From an uncultured Rhodospirillales bacterium (GTDB lineage Bacteria; Pseudomonadota; Alphaproteobacteria; Azospirillales; Azospirillaceae): a DNA stretch of 44,522 nucleotides. Position numbers and translations under genes: made by a program. This document shows, piece by piece, positions 1 to 8,582 of the stretch (positions are counted from its first letter, which is position 1; each line of letters begins with the position of its first letter). The notes beneath the pieces were generated by a model. It ran no database searches, was not told the DNA's origin, and saw only the letters and a program-made list of their open reading frames with translations. The stretch is from NCBI GenBank assembly GCA_903856295.1, contig CAIOBP010000207.1:1-44522 (forward strand). Reading direction: 5' to 3'.

Positions 1-115
1 AGGCAGCCAAGGCCAAGGCACGGGGATACCGCTCTACCCGCAACCTGGCCGCGATAATCTACCTCGTCGCCGGAAAGCTAGAACTCAAGCTACCCACGTG
101 AAACAGCGAAGAGCC
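1..115 (+). mobile_element. Right end of an ISL3-like insertion sequence (partial)
   Basis: Read on the minus strand from position 115 inward, the element starts GGCTCTTCGCTGTTTCACGT. ISL3-family terminal inverted repeats typically begin GGCTCTT, which fits the transposase tail directly beside it. I place the boundary at 115/116. ISL3 elements usually duplicate 8 bp of target, so the flank tctttttg (116-123) would be the duplicated target; the other copy is outside the window. The minus-strand reading frame of an apparent host gene runs straight into this boundary. Confidence 0.6.
3..101 (+). CDS. Transposase C-terminus, ISL3-like (partial)
   Basis: Only the last 32 codons are in the window; the gene enters from the left edge and stops at a TGA at 99-101. 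The visible protein reads AAKAKARGYRSTRN, then AAIIYLVAGKLELKLPT. This is the pattern I know from the C-terminus of ISL3 (IS204/IS1001/IS1165) DDE transposases, where an AAK-x-(K/R)ARGYR stretch precedes a hydrophobic IYL-AGKL end. The stop lies 14 bases before a sequence that looks like an ISL3 terminal repeat, as expected for a compact insertion sequence. Family assignment rests on recall of this short motif plus the adjacent terminal repeat; the catalytic domain is outside the window. Confidence 0.7.
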   Translation, partial: AAKAKARGYRSTRNLAAIIYLVAGKLELKLPT

Positions 116-225
116 TCTTTTTGCATTCTACGAATATACTCAATAGCCTCACTACCCGCCCCTCCCCTCATTGGGCAGTTACCAGCTGGGCAATCATTCT
201 CAAGATTCACGGTTGTGTCTGACAT
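116..225 (-). pseudogene. Small gene truncated by the insertion sequence
   Basis: A minus-strand frame starts with ATG at 225-223 and runs 37 codons before it meets the IS boundary. It then continues in frame into IS sequence and stops at 85. The native part begins MSDTTVNLENDCPAGNCPMR and ends in a predicted helix (EAIEYIRRMQKE). An AGAGGA ribosome-binding sequence sits about 9 bases upstream of the ATG, and a perfect palindrome lies 23-43 bases upstream. These start signals argue for a real 5' end. There are two cysteines (CPAGNC). I do not recognise the family. The 3' part must lie beyond the IS. Confidence 0.45.
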
Positions 226-247
226 GCACTCATTTCCTCTTGCTTAT

Positions 248-268
248 GTCACACCAATAAAGTGTGAC
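248..268. promoter_or_regulatory. Operator-like perfect palindrome
   Basis: GTCACAC and GTGTGAC form a perfect 7-bp inverted repeat around the 7-base spacer caataaa. It lies 23-43 bases upstream of the ATG of the truncated minus-strand gene. That position would suit an operator for a dimeric repressor or the stem of a leader hairpin. There is no T-run, so it is not a typical terminator. The binding protein is unknown. Confidence 0.4.
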
Positions 269-723
269 CAGTTTCGAAAATTTACTTTACTTCATTTGCG
301 ATTCTGCAATCGACGCGCACCAGATAGCATACCCCCCGCCGACAAGCGTGCAAATGCAATCAAGGGGTGTCAGTGACAAAAACAGCAAACGATGGCCTCT
401 GACATTCATTGCACCATATCCGGCTATGGAGGTAAACGAACACGCCCAACATATAAATAAAGCAATTCATTGATTCAATAAAATTTCGAAGGCTACCTTA
501 ACAATCTTTAATTGAAATTATTTCTCAAAATACGTCATCCATCCGGCATAAAACTCCGGAGATTAGAGAACAATCATCGACAACAAGTTTTTGGCGATGA
601 ATATAACGCGCAAGCTCCCTCACGTCCCCAGCGCCTCATCCCGAAAAAGGTTCAAGGGGGATCGGCATACGTACGAACTCATTTTTCGGTTGACGGCGCG
701 GCCGGACTCGGCAAATGTAGCCT
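269..723. other. AT-rich intergenic stretch, no gene seen
   Basis: I see no convincing gene here. Short frames exist on both strands, but none has a good start signal, codon pattern or recognisable product. Base composition is clearly lower in GC than the rest of the window, especially around 450-540 where runs such as aataaagcaattcattgattc occur. Together with the neighbouring IS end this suggests foreign or decayed DNA. The dprA promoter must lie here or at its right end, but I cannot pick one with confidence. Confidence 0.6.
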
Positions 724-1860
724 ATGATCATGAATCGACGTCCCCTTTCCGACACCGAGCGACTTGATTGGCTGCGGCTCATCCGGACCGAGAATGTCGG
801 GCCGGTCACGTTCTTTCGCTTGATCGAGCGATTCGGCTCGGCGGCCCAGGCGCTCCAGATGCTACCGGACATGGCCCGGCGCGGCGGGCGCACCAGCCCC
901 TTGCGCATCCCGGGCAAATCCGAGGCCGAACGCGAGATTGCCGCCGGGGTCCGACTCGGCGCCCGGTTGCTGGCGGCCTGCGAGCCCGATTATCCCGAGC
1001 CGCTGGCCGCGATCGACGACGCGCCGCCGCTGATCTCGGTGCTCGGTCACGTCCATTTGTTGAAAAAGCGCGCGGTGGCGCTGGTCGGCGCCCGCAACGC
1101 CTCGCTCAACGGCCGGCGTTTCACCCAGCAGTTGGCGCGAGACCTGGCCGAGTCCGGACTAGTGGTGGTCTCGGGCATGGCGCGCGGCATCGACACCGCC
1201 GCCCATGAAGGCGCACTGGCCAACGGCACCGTGGCGGTGCTGGCCGGCGGCGTCGACGTGGTTTATCCCGAGGAAAACGAGCCTTTGTACCGCCGGCTGA
1301 AAGCCGAGGGCGCGCTCGTCGCCGAGTGCGCGGTCGGCACCCAGCCCCAGGCCCGCCATTTTCCCCGGCGCAACCGCCTGATATCCGGCCTGTCCCTGGG
1401 CGTGGTGGTGGTCGAGGCGGCGCACAAATCAGGCTCGCTGATCACCGCCCGCCTCGCCCTCGAGCAGGGCCGCGAGGTCTTCGCGGTGCCCGGCTCGCCG
1501 ATGGACCCGCGCTGCCAGGGTCCCAACGCCTTGATCCGCCAGGGCGCGACCCTGATAGAATCGGCGACCGACGTCATCGAGGCCCTGGCCCATCTCACCC
1601 GTTCGCCGCTGTCCGAACGCGCCCAGGGCGACCTCTTCGCGGCGCCTCCGCCCGCCGTTCTGGCCCCGCCGCCCGACGAAACCGAGCTGTCTCGCGCCCG
1701 CACCCTTGTTTTGGAATGCCTGTCCCCAACGCCGGTTCCGGTTGACGAACTCATTCGGGGCTGTCAATTGTCTCCGGCGATCGTACACACGGTGGTGCTG
1801 GAGCTTGAACTGGCCGGACGGGTGGAAAGACGGCCGGGCAATCAGGTCAATCTGATCTGA
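724..1860 (+). CDS. dprA: DNA-processing protein DprA (Smf)
   Basis: DprA binds incoming single-stranded DNA in the cytoplasm and loads RecA during natural transformation. The 378-residue protein has the family's three parts. A helical N-terminal region covers about residues 10-70. The Rossmann-like domain covers about 95-300, with VGARNAS (121-127), SGMARGID (150-157), FPRRNRLISGLS (213-224), SGSLITA (236-242) and PGS (256-258). A C-terminal winged helix covers about 325-378. There are ATGs at 724 and 730 and neither has a strong ribosome-binding site, so the start is uncertain by two codons. It is followed 90 bases later by topA in the same direction, a common alphaproteobacterial order. 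Confidence 0.97.
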   Translation: MIMNRRPLSDTERLDWLRLIRTENVGPVTFFRLIERFGSAAQALQMLPDMARRGGRTSPLRIPGKSEAEREIAAGVRLGARLLAACEPDYPEPLAAIDDAPPLISVLGHVHLLKKRAVALVGARNASLNGRRFTQQLARDLAESGLVVVSGMARGIDTAAHEGALANGTVAVLAGGVDVVYPEENEPLYRRLKAEGALVAECAVGTQPQARHFPRRNRLISGLSLGVVVVEAAHKSGSLITARLALEQGREVFAVPGSPMDPRCQGPNALIRQGATLIESATDVIEALAHLTRSPLSERAQGDLFAAPPPAVLAPPPDETELSRARTLVLECLSPTPVPVDELIRGCQLSPAIVHTVVLELELAGRVERRPGNQVNLI

Positions 1861-1950
1861 TTTCCATACCGGGCGTTTCCCCCGCCACTATACCGGCAAG
1901 ATACCGGATCATCCCGGCACCGTGAGATAATACAGGGCGGGGAGAAGCTC

Positions 1951-4797
1951 GTGCCGGGCAACAGCGTCGTCATCGTCGAATCGCCGGCCAAGGCCAAGAC
2001 GATCAACAAATATCTCGGTGCGCGCTATCATGTGCTCGCCTCCTTTGGTCATGTCCGCGATCTGCCCGCCCGCGACGGCTCGGTGCTGCCCGACCAGGAT
2101 TTCGAGATGGCCTGGGAGCTGGGCGAACGCTCCAAGCGCCACATCGACGAGATCATGCGCGCCGTCAAGGACGCCGACCGCGTCTATCTCGCAACCGACC
2201 CGGATCGCGACGGGGAAGCGATCGCTTGGCATGTCGAGGAGTTGCTGCGGGAAAAACGGCTGATCGGCAAGGTCGACGTCCAGCGCGTCACCTTCAATGA
2301 AATCACCAAAAGCGCGGTGCTGGCGGCGATGGCCAAGCCGCGCGCGGTCAACAAAGAGCTGGTCGATGCCTATCTCGCCCGCCGCGCCCTGGATTATCTG
2401 GTCGGCTTCACCCTGTCGCCGGTGCTGTGGCGCAAGCTGCCCGGCTCGAAGTCGGCGGGACGGGTGCAATCGGTGGCGCTGCGGCTGATCTGCCAGCGCG
2501 AAGGCGAGATCGAGGCCTTCCGGCCCCAGGAATTCTGGACCATCGAGATCACCTTCCGCACCAAGGACGGCGCGACCTTCAGCGCCCACCTGATCCAACT
2601 CGACGGCAAGAAGCTCGACAAGTTCGCCCTCGGCGACAAGGGCGCCGCCGAAGCGGTGGTCGAACGCCTGAAGCCGCTGAATTTCGCGGTGTCCTCGGTC
2701 GAGCACAAGCAGGTCAAGCGCAACCCTTGGTCGCCCTTCACCACCTCGACCCTGCAACAGGAGGCCTCGCGCAAGCTCGGCTTCGGCGCCACCCGCACCA
2801 TGCGCATCGCCCAGAAGCTTTATGAGGGCGTCGATATCGGCGGCGAGCATGTCGGCCTGATCACCTACATGCGAACCGACGGCGTGTCGCTGTCCCACGA
2901 GGCGATCGACGCCGCCCGCAAGCTGATCGGCGACGCCTATGGCGACCGTTATGTCCCGGCCAGCCCGCGCGTCTACAAGACCACCGCCAAGAACGCCCAG
3001 GAGGCCCACGAGGCGATCCGCCCGACCGACCTGTTCCGCCGCCCCGAAGACGCCGCGCGCTACCTGGAAAAGGACGAACTGCGGCTTTACGAGCTGATCT
3101 GGAAGCGCACCGTCGCCTCGCAGATGGCCTCGGCGGTGCTGAATCAGGCGACGGTGGATATTGCTTCAGAAGGGGCGGGCTCCGCCAAGGGCGAGGCGGT
3201 GTTCCGCGCCACCGGCTCCATCGTCGTCTTCGACGGTTTCCTGCGGGTCTACAAGGAAGACCGCGACGACGACAGCGACGACGACGCCGAGCGCCGGCTG
3301 CCCGACGTCAAGGAAAAGGACCCGTTGCAGCGCCAGGGCGACATCCGCGCCGAACAGCATTCGACTCAGCCACCGCCGCGCTACACCGAAGCCAGTCTGG
3401 TCAAGCGGCTGGAAGAGCTGGGCATCGGCAGGCCGTCGACCTACGCCAGCATTCTCCAGGTGTTGCAGGACCGCGAATATGTCCGGCTCGACAAGAAGCG
3501 CTTCGTGCCCGAGGATCGCGGCCGGCTGGTCACCGCCTTCCTCGAAAGCTTCTTCGAGCGCTATGTCGAATACAATTTCACCGCCGACCTGGAAAACCAG
3601 CTCGACGACATTTCCGGCGGCCGGATCGACTGGAAAGCGGTGCTGCGCGAATTCTGGGCCGCGTTCCACACCGCCATCGACGGCACCAAGGACCTGACGA
3701 TCACCCAGGTCATCGACACCCTCGACGCCTCGCTGGGCAGCCACTTCTTCCCGTCGGTGAGCGCCACCGGCGGCGATCCCCGGGTCTGCCCGAGTTGCAA
3801 CAAAGGCCGGCTCGGGCTCAAGCTCAGCCGCAACGGCGCCTTCATCGGCTGCTCGGGCTACCCCGAGTGCCGTTACACCCGGCCGCTGTCGGTGGCCAAC
3901 GGCAATGGCGAGGACGCGCCCGAAGCCCTCGAAGGCCCGCGTCTGCTTGGCAGCGATCCCGTCACCGGCATGCCGGTGACGGTGCGGCGCGGCCCCTATG
4001 GCGCCTATGTCCAGCTCGGCCCGGCCGATACGCCGCCAGCCCCGCCGCCGCCGGCCACCTCTCCGGCCACCTCTCCGGCCAAGAGCAAGAAAAAGGCCAA
4101 GGTGGTGGCCGAGAAGCCGAAGCGGGTCTCGATCCCCAAGGGGGTGCCGCCAGCCGAGGTCGATCTCGACATCGGCTTGCGATTGCTGGCCCTGCCCCGC
4201 GAGGTCGGCAAGCATCCCGAAGGCAACGATGTCATCAGCGCCGGCATCGGCCGCTTCGGGCCGTATCTCAAGCACGGCTCGGTCTACAAGTCGCTGGCCG
4301 ATGACGACGACGTGCTGACCATCGGCCTCAACCGCGCCGTGGTCCTGCTCGGCGAGGGCAAGCAGCGCGCCGCCGCCGTTCCCGGCCGCGCCCTCGGCAA
4401 CCACCCCGACGACGGCAAAGCGATCACCATCGGCAGCGGCCGCTTCGGTCCCTACGCCAAGCACGGCAGCCTCTATGCCTCGCTGCCCAAGGCGATCAGT
4501 CCCGATACCGTGACCCTGGAACAGGCGATCGAACTGCTGGCGGCCAAGGCGGCCAAGACCGGGGGAACCGTCAAGGGCAAGGCGCCGGCCGCGAAAAGCC
4601 CGGCGGCCAAAGCCAAAAAGCCCGAAGAGGTGAAAACCGCGAAACCGGCGAAGGCCAAGGCGGCGACAGCGGCCAAACCGGCGGAGGCGGCGGCGACGGC
4701 AGCCAAACCAGCGGCGACGAAAAAAACCGCCAAGGCCAAGCCCGCCGCCAACGACACCGCGCCGCCCAAGCCCAGAAGCCGCAAAGCGGCCCCCTGA
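1951..4797 (+). CDS. topA: DNA topoisomerase I
   Basis: This type IA topoisomerase relaxes negative supercoils through a 5'-phosphotyrosine intermediate. The protein is 948 residues, long for the family. It opens with the TOPRIM domain (VIVESPAKAKTI). The active-site tyrosine is Tyr306 in TYMRTDG. A zinc-finger domain has Cys613, Cys616, Cys634 and Cys640. Further C-terminal repeats follow (about 650-860, with paired RFGPYxKHGS motifs), then a tail of about 80 residues rich in Lys, Ala and Pro that probably contacts DNA. The GTG start at 1951 is supported by GGGGAG a few bases upstream. The gene ends directly against the convergent gene at 4798. Confidence 0.98.
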   Translation: MPGNSVVIVESPAKAKTINKYLGARYHVLASFGHVRDLPARDGSVLPDQDFEMAWELGERSKRHIDEIMRAVKDADRVYLATDPDRDGEAIAWHVEELLREKRLIGKVDVQRVTFNEITKSAVLAAMAKPRAVNKELVDAYLARRALDYLVGFTLSPVLWRKLPGSKSAGRVQSVALRLICQREGEIEAFRPQEFWTIEITFRTKDGATFSAHLIQLDGKKLDKFALGDKGAAEAVVERLKPLNFAVSSVEHKQVKRNPWSPFTTSTLQQEASRKLGFGATRTMRIAQKLYEGVDIGGEHVGLITYMRTDGVSLSHEAIDAARKLIGDAYGDRYVPASPRVYKTTAKNAQEAHEAIRPTDLFRRPEDAARYLEKDELRLYELIWKRTVASQMASAVLNQATVDIASEGAGSAKGEAVFRATGSIVVFDGFLRVYKEDRDDDSDDDAERRLPDVKEKDPLQRQGDIRAEQHSTQPPPRYTEASLVKRLEELGIGRPSTYASILQVLQDREYVRLDKKRFVPEDRGRLVTAFLESFFERYVEYNFTADLENQLDDISGGRIDWKAVLREFWAAFHTAIDGTKDLTITQVIDTLDASLGSHFFPSVSATGGDPRVCPSCNKGRLGLKLSRNGAFIGCSGYPECRYTRPLSVANGNGEDAPEALEGPRLLGSDPVTGMPVTVRRGPYGAYVQLGPADTPPAPPPPATSPATSPAKSKKKAKVVAEKPKRVSIPKGVPPAEVDLDIGLRLLALPREVGKHPEGNDVISAGIGRFGPYLKHGSVYKSLADDDDVLTIGLNRAVVLLGEGKQRAAAVPGRALGNHPDDGKAITIGSGRFGPYAKHGSLYASLPKAISPDTVTLEQAIELLAAKAAKTGGTVKGKAPAAKSPAAKAKKPEEVKTAKPAKAKAATAAKPAEAAATAAKPAATKKTAKAKPAANDTAPPKPRSRKAAP

Positions 4798-5388
4798 TCA
4801 GCCGGCTTTTCTGACCTTGTTGGTGGCGATGTTCGTGGGGACGACCCGAGCCTGTCCGGTCCATTCGGCCAGACTCGGGGCGCTGCTGAAATCATCCAGC
4901 GTCGTCGTGCGATCGGAAACCGCCCGGATCGCGGTCTCGATATCGTCGAGCCCCTCGAAGATACTCTGATCGACCTTGTCGAGATAATGCGGCTGCGACA
5001 ATTGTTCGCGCAGGGTGTCCAAGAACTTCAGCTCGGAATCAAGGACATCGCGGGCGCCCATCGGGACAGCCCGCCGTGACGACAAAGACTGAAAAAAGGT
5101 TTTATTCGACCGGACCAGCATGGTCAGCGCGAGAATATTCAGCTTCAGAAATTGCCGGCTGAGCGCCTCGGTATTGATATCGGAAATTTCCTCGATCCGC
5201 CTCTCGATGATGGCGGAGAACGACATCATTTCATCGACCTTGGCGCGAAACTTCAAGAAGGTCGTGAAGTTTTCCGACTGAATACCTCGCTCGATCATGC
5301 GCGCCATCGCCGCGGCATCGCGAATCTGCCCCTCGAGCGCCAACAACATCTTAATGACTTTAGACCGGCTATTTTGCTCGTTCGCCAC
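4798..5388 (-). CDS. Unrecognised helical protein
   Basis: A 196-residue protein I cannot assign to a family. It begins VANEQNSRSKVIKMLLALEG and is almost entirely amphipathic helix, rich in Glu, Arg, Leu and Met, with no signal peptide, transmembrane segment or metal-binding cluster. The last 30 residues look disordered. I chose the GTG at 5388 because GGAGA precedes it by 7 bases; the frame stays open to 5454 without a better start. It is convergent with topA with no gap between stop codons. A soluble helical-bundle protein is the most that can be said. Confidence 0.7.
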   Translation of the reverse strand: MANEQNSRSKVIKMLLALEGQIRDAAAMARMIERGIQSENFTTFLKFRAKVDEMMSFSAIIERRIEEISDINTEALSRQFLKLNILALTMLVRSNKTFFQSLSSRRAVPMGARDVLDSELKFLDTLREQLSQPHYLDKVDQSIFEGLDDIETAIRAVSDRTTTLDDFSSAPSLAEWTGQARVVPTNIATNKVRKAG

Positions 5389-5573
5389 AATACAGTCTCC
5401 AAAACCCACGGGATCGCCATAGCCGCACGTCCTGACTGTCCACTTTATGTTCAAATAGGCGCCTTGTCCAAGGTCCTCTTAATCGAAAGTCCGATGCGCG
5501 CCGGTCTGTATCAAATCTGCAATCGCCCCAGACCGTTGCGCGCCCAACCGTTACCGCGCCTGCGTCGGAGCTG

Positions 5574-5903
5574 TTGCGCGGAATCGATGGTCTGGCCGAC
5601 ACCCTGATGGCCGATATCCGGCTGCCGCTGTTCGGCGCCGAACGCGACGCGGAAGTCCGGCGCATGCACGCCAACACCGGCGGCTCCAGGGTCTATTTCT
5701 GGGGTCAGGAGATGGTGATCGCCGAGCGCGCCCGCCGCGCCGGCTTGCCGCTGACCACCGAGAGCGTTGGCGGTATCGTCGCCGACATGGCCCTGCCCCT
5801 GATCGGTCCGGCCGAAGCCCCCGATTATCCCAACCTGATCGCCCGGACGGCGGCGAAATGGCTGAAACCAGCCGCGGCGGAACAGGAACCCGGCCCGCCG
5901 TAA
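5574..5903 (+). CDS. Unrecognised small protein
   Basis: The frame encodes about 109 residues with alphaproteobacterial codon usage, including DGLADTLMADIRLPLFGAE and GSRVYFWGQEMVIAERARR. I do not recognise the family. The start is unclear. A TTG at 5574 has GGAG only 3 bases away, and the first ATG in frame is at 5607. The frame is open further upstream without ATG, GTG or TTG for at least 100 bases, so it could be a remnant of a longer gene. No signal peptide is seen. It lies 54 bases before the penicillin-binding protein gene, in the same direction. Confidence 0.5.
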   Translation: MRGIDGLADTLMADIRLPLFGAERDAEVRRMHANTGGSRVYFWGQEMVIAERARRAGLPLTTESVGGIVADMALPLIGPAEAPDYPNLIARTAAKWLKPAAAEQEPGPP

Positions 5904-5957
5904 TTCCGCTTCCCCTATTCCGCCGCCATCGCCATACTCCGCGCGGAGCCACCACCG

Positions 5958-8087
5958 GTGGCGGCTCGCGAAGGAAGGGCATACAGCAGCTTGAAGTCCC
6001 GGGGTTCTTCATCCGATCGTGGCGCGGCCAGGGGCGCGGCTTCGAGGCCGGTCACGCCACCGCCACCGCTGACCGCCGGTTTCCGGCCGTCGTCCCATTC
6101 GGGCGGCGGCGGCGGACGGCACCAGCCGCAGCCGGTCAAGCCACCGAAACCCCATCGTTCGGGCAGCGCCTCCCGCATTCTGCTGTTTCTGCTGAAATGG
6201 AGCTTCGTCGCGGCGATCTGGGGCGGCGTCGCCCTGTCGGTGGTGCTGGTCTATTATTGCTATGATCTTCCCGACGTCCGGCAGGTCGGCCAGCACACAA
6301 GGCGCCCCGGCGTCACCCTGATCGCGGCCGACGGCACCCGCTTCTCGCGGACCGGCGAGCTTCAGGGCGCGATCGTCGAGGTCGACCGCCTGCCCCCACA
6401 CCTGATCAACGCCGTGCTGGCCATCGAGGACCGGCGGTTCTACAGCCATTTCGGCATCGACCTGATCGGCCTTGTCCGCGCGGTGGTGGTCAACCTGCGC
6501 CACCAGCACGTTCAGGGCGGCTCGACCCTGACCCAGCAGCTGGCCAAAAACCTGTTCCTCTCGGGCGAACGCACCCTCAAGCGCAAGGTTCAGGAGGCGC
6601 TGCTGGCGCTATGGCTGGAGCATCTGTACAGCAAGGACCAGATCCTCACCGCCTATCTCAACCGGGTCTATCTCGGCTCGGGCGTGTACGGTGTCGACGC
6701 CGCCGCCCAGACCTATTTCGGCAAGCCCGCGGACCGGATCAGCCTGCGCGAGGCGGCGATTCTGGCGGCGATGCTCAAGGCGCCGTCGCGCTATTCGCCG
6801 CTCAACAATCCGGAAGCCTCCCGCGAGCGCGCCGAACTGGTGCTGCACACCATGGCCGAGTCCGGCTACATCACCCCCGCCGAAGAGGAAGCCGCCAGGA
6901 CCGAGCCGGCACCGCCGCGTCCGGTGATCGCCGACGGCATCGGCCGTTATTTCGCCGACTGGGTATCCGATCACGTCAACGGCTATGTCGGCACCGATCA
7001 CGAGGATCTGGTGGTCAAGACCACGCTGGACCTGCGCCTGCAACAATCGGCCGAGCAAAGGCTTACCGGCCTGCTGGCCACCCAGGGCGGGCAATACCAC
7101 GTCGCCCAGGGCGCCCTGCTCGCACTGTCGCCCGATGGCGCGGTGCGGGCGATGGTCGGCGGTCGCAGCTACGCCGACAGTCCGTTCAACCGCGCCACCC
7201 AGGCGCTGCGCCAGCCGGGGTCCTCGTTCAAGCCCTTCATTTATCTCGCGGCCCTCGGCAACGGCTTCACGCCCGATACCCTGATCGACGATTCGCCGGT
7301 GCGGATCGGCAAATGGTCGCCGTCCAACTACGAGAAAGGCTTCCGGGGTCCGATTCCCATGCGCGAGGCCCTGGCCCACTCGGTCAACACCTGCGCCGTG
7401 CGCATTTTGGAGCGCACCGGCATCGACCGAGTACGCTCGCTCGCCGAACGGCTCGGCATCACCTCGCCGCTGGGCAACGATTACAGCCTCGCCCTCGGCA
7501 CCAGCGAGGTGTCGCTGATCCAACTCACCGCCGCCTATGCCGGCATCGCCAATGGCGGACGCCCGGTGATGCCCCACGCCATCCTTGAGATTCGCGACAC
7601 CGCCGGCCACGTGCTCTACAAACGCCGGGGCTCGAGTTCATCGCCGGTGATCGATGCGGGCGCGGTCTCGGCGCTCACCGGCATGATGACCGGCGTGCTG
7701 GCCTACGGCACCGGCAAGGCCGCCCGCCTCGACCGCCCGGCCGCCGGCAAGACCGGCACCACCAACGATTATCACGACGCCTGGTTCGTCGGCTTCACCG
7801 CCGACTATGTGGCCGGGGTCTGGCTGGGCAACGACGATAACGACGAAATGAAGAAGGTCACCGGCGGCAGCCTGCCGGCCAAGCTGTGGCACGATTTCAT
7901 GATCGACGCCCATGCCGGCCTGCCGCCGCGCGGACTGCCCTACGCGGCGGGCGCCGACCCGACGGCGGTGACCGCGCCCCAGGAGGCCCCGGCGGCGGCG
8001 ATACTGCCGGTGCCGTTGACCCCGGCCGCGCCGGCCGGCGACAGCATCCAGGGCCTGATCGAGCGGTTGTCGGGAGGCGGTCGTTAG
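5958..8087 (+). CDS. Class A penicillin-binding protein (PBP1A type)
   Basis: A bifunctional peptidoglycan glycosyltransferase and transpeptidase, 709 residues, anchored in the inner membrane. A Pro/Gly/Ser-rich cytoplasmic tail (1-70) precedes one transmembrane segment (about 73-101). The family 51 glycosyltransferase domain has EDRRFYSHFG with Glu157, and QGGSTLTQQL (186-195). The transpeptidase domain has SxxK (Ser422 to Lys425), SVN (474-476) and KTG (597-599). A Pro/Ala-rich C-terminal tail follows. The GTG start at 5958 has GCGGAG about 9 bases upstream. The alpha-2-macroglobulin-like protein far downstream is a periplasmic family sometimes linked to PbpC, but this enzyme looks like the 1A group. 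Confidence 0.95.
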   Translation: MAAREGRAYSSLKSRGSSSDRGAARGAASRPVTPPPPLTAGFRPSSHSGGGGGRHQPQPVKPPKPHRSGSASRILLFLLKWSFVAAIWGGVALSVVLVYYCYDLPDVRQVGQHTRRPGVTLIAADGTRFSRTGELQGAIVEVDRLPPHLINAVLAIEDRRFYSHFGIDLIGLVRAVVVNLRHQHVQGGSTLTQQLAKNLFLSGERTLKRKVQEALLALWLEHLYSKDQILTAYLNRVYLGSGVYGVDAAAQTYFGKPADRISLREAAILAAMLKAPSRYSPLNNPEASRERAELVLHTMAESGYITPAEEEAARTEPAPPRPVIADGIGRYFADWVSDHVNGYVGTDHEDLVVKTTLDLRLQQSAEQRLTGLLATQGGQYHVAQGALLALSPDGAVRAMVGGRSYADSPFNRATQALRQPGSSFKPFIYLAALGNGFTPDTLIDDSPVRIGKWSPSNYEKGFRGPIPMREALAHSVNTCAVRILERTGIDRVRSLAERLGITSPLGNDYSLALGTSEVSLIQLTAAYAGIANGGRPVMPHAILEIRDTAGHVLYKRRGSSSSPVIDAGAVSALTGMMTGVLAYGTGKAARLDRPAAGKTGTTNDYHDAWFVGFTADYVAGVWLGNDDNDEMKKVTGGSLPAKLWHDFMIDAHAGLPPRGLPYAAGADPTAVTAPQEAPAAAILPVPLTPAAPAGDSIQGLIERLSGGGR

Positions 8088-8132
8088 GCTACCATGGAAC
8101 CGCCACATGGGCCAAAGCTTCCGGAGACAGCC

Positions 8133-8510
8133 ATGCTCGCCGTGGCAAAGGGGTTCGACCGCAAACAGTTCATGGCCGGGGAATACATCCTTCAGGAAGG
8201 CACCATCGGCACCCGTGCCTATCTGGTGGAATCCGGAACCGTGGAAATTTCCCATGGCCATGGCGACAGCAAACGCACGCTGAGCAGAATCGGCCCCGGC
8301 GGCATCTTCGGCGAACTGGCGCTGATCGATGGACAGGGCCGCAGTGCCGATGCCAAAGCGGTCACCGACACCGTCTGTCTGGTGATCCCCCAGGACGTCT
8401 TCCGGGATAAGCTCGAGAAATCCGACCCGTTCATCCGCGCCCTGATCCGGATCATGTGCCGCAACCTGCGCAGCATGAACGACAAGCTGGATGAAAAGAG
8501 TGAGGATTAG
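8133..8510 (+). CDS. Single-domain cyclic nucleotide-binding protein
   Basis: A 125-residue protein consisting of one CRP-type cyclic nucleotide-binding beta-roll and a short C-terminal helix. The phosphate-binding cassette is visible as FGELALIDGQGRSA, with the Gly-Glu-Leu and Arg-Ser positions that normally hold the cyclic phosphate. There is no helix-turn-helix, kinase or channel domain, so it may act by binding a partner. I chose the ATG at 8133 because GGAG lies 6 bases upstream; an ATG at 8094 in the same frame lacks one. It follows the penicillin-binding protein gene by 45 bases and is probably cotranscribed. Confidence 0.85.
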   Translation: MLAVAKGFDRKQFMAGEYILQEGTIGTRAYLVESGTVEISHGHGDSKRTLSRIGPGGIFGELALIDGQGRSADAKAVTDTVCLVIPQDVFRDKLEKSDPFIRALIRIMCRNLRSMNDKLDEKSED

Positions 8511-8519
8511 CCGGCCGGA

Positions 8520-8582
8520 GGGCCAGGGGCTTTGCCCCTGATACCCCACCAAAGGCCGGCGGTCTTTGGAAACCGGGACCTT
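8520..8582. repeat. Palindromic intergenic repeat, copy R1 (short)
   Basis: Contains the hairpin CAGGGGC-ttt-GCCCCTG (8524-8540), then a block CCAAAGGCCGGCGGTCTTTGG followed by aaaccggga. The last block is also found at 25889-25917, and inverted at 39004-39029. The element fills the space between two convergent genes, so it may act as a two-way transcription terminator. Confidence 0.7.

Noticed and set aside
98-376. Plus-strand frame of 92 codons after the transposase
   Set aside because: It starts inside the IS end, has no ribosome-binding site, and its codons look random. The minus-strand frame has much better start signals.
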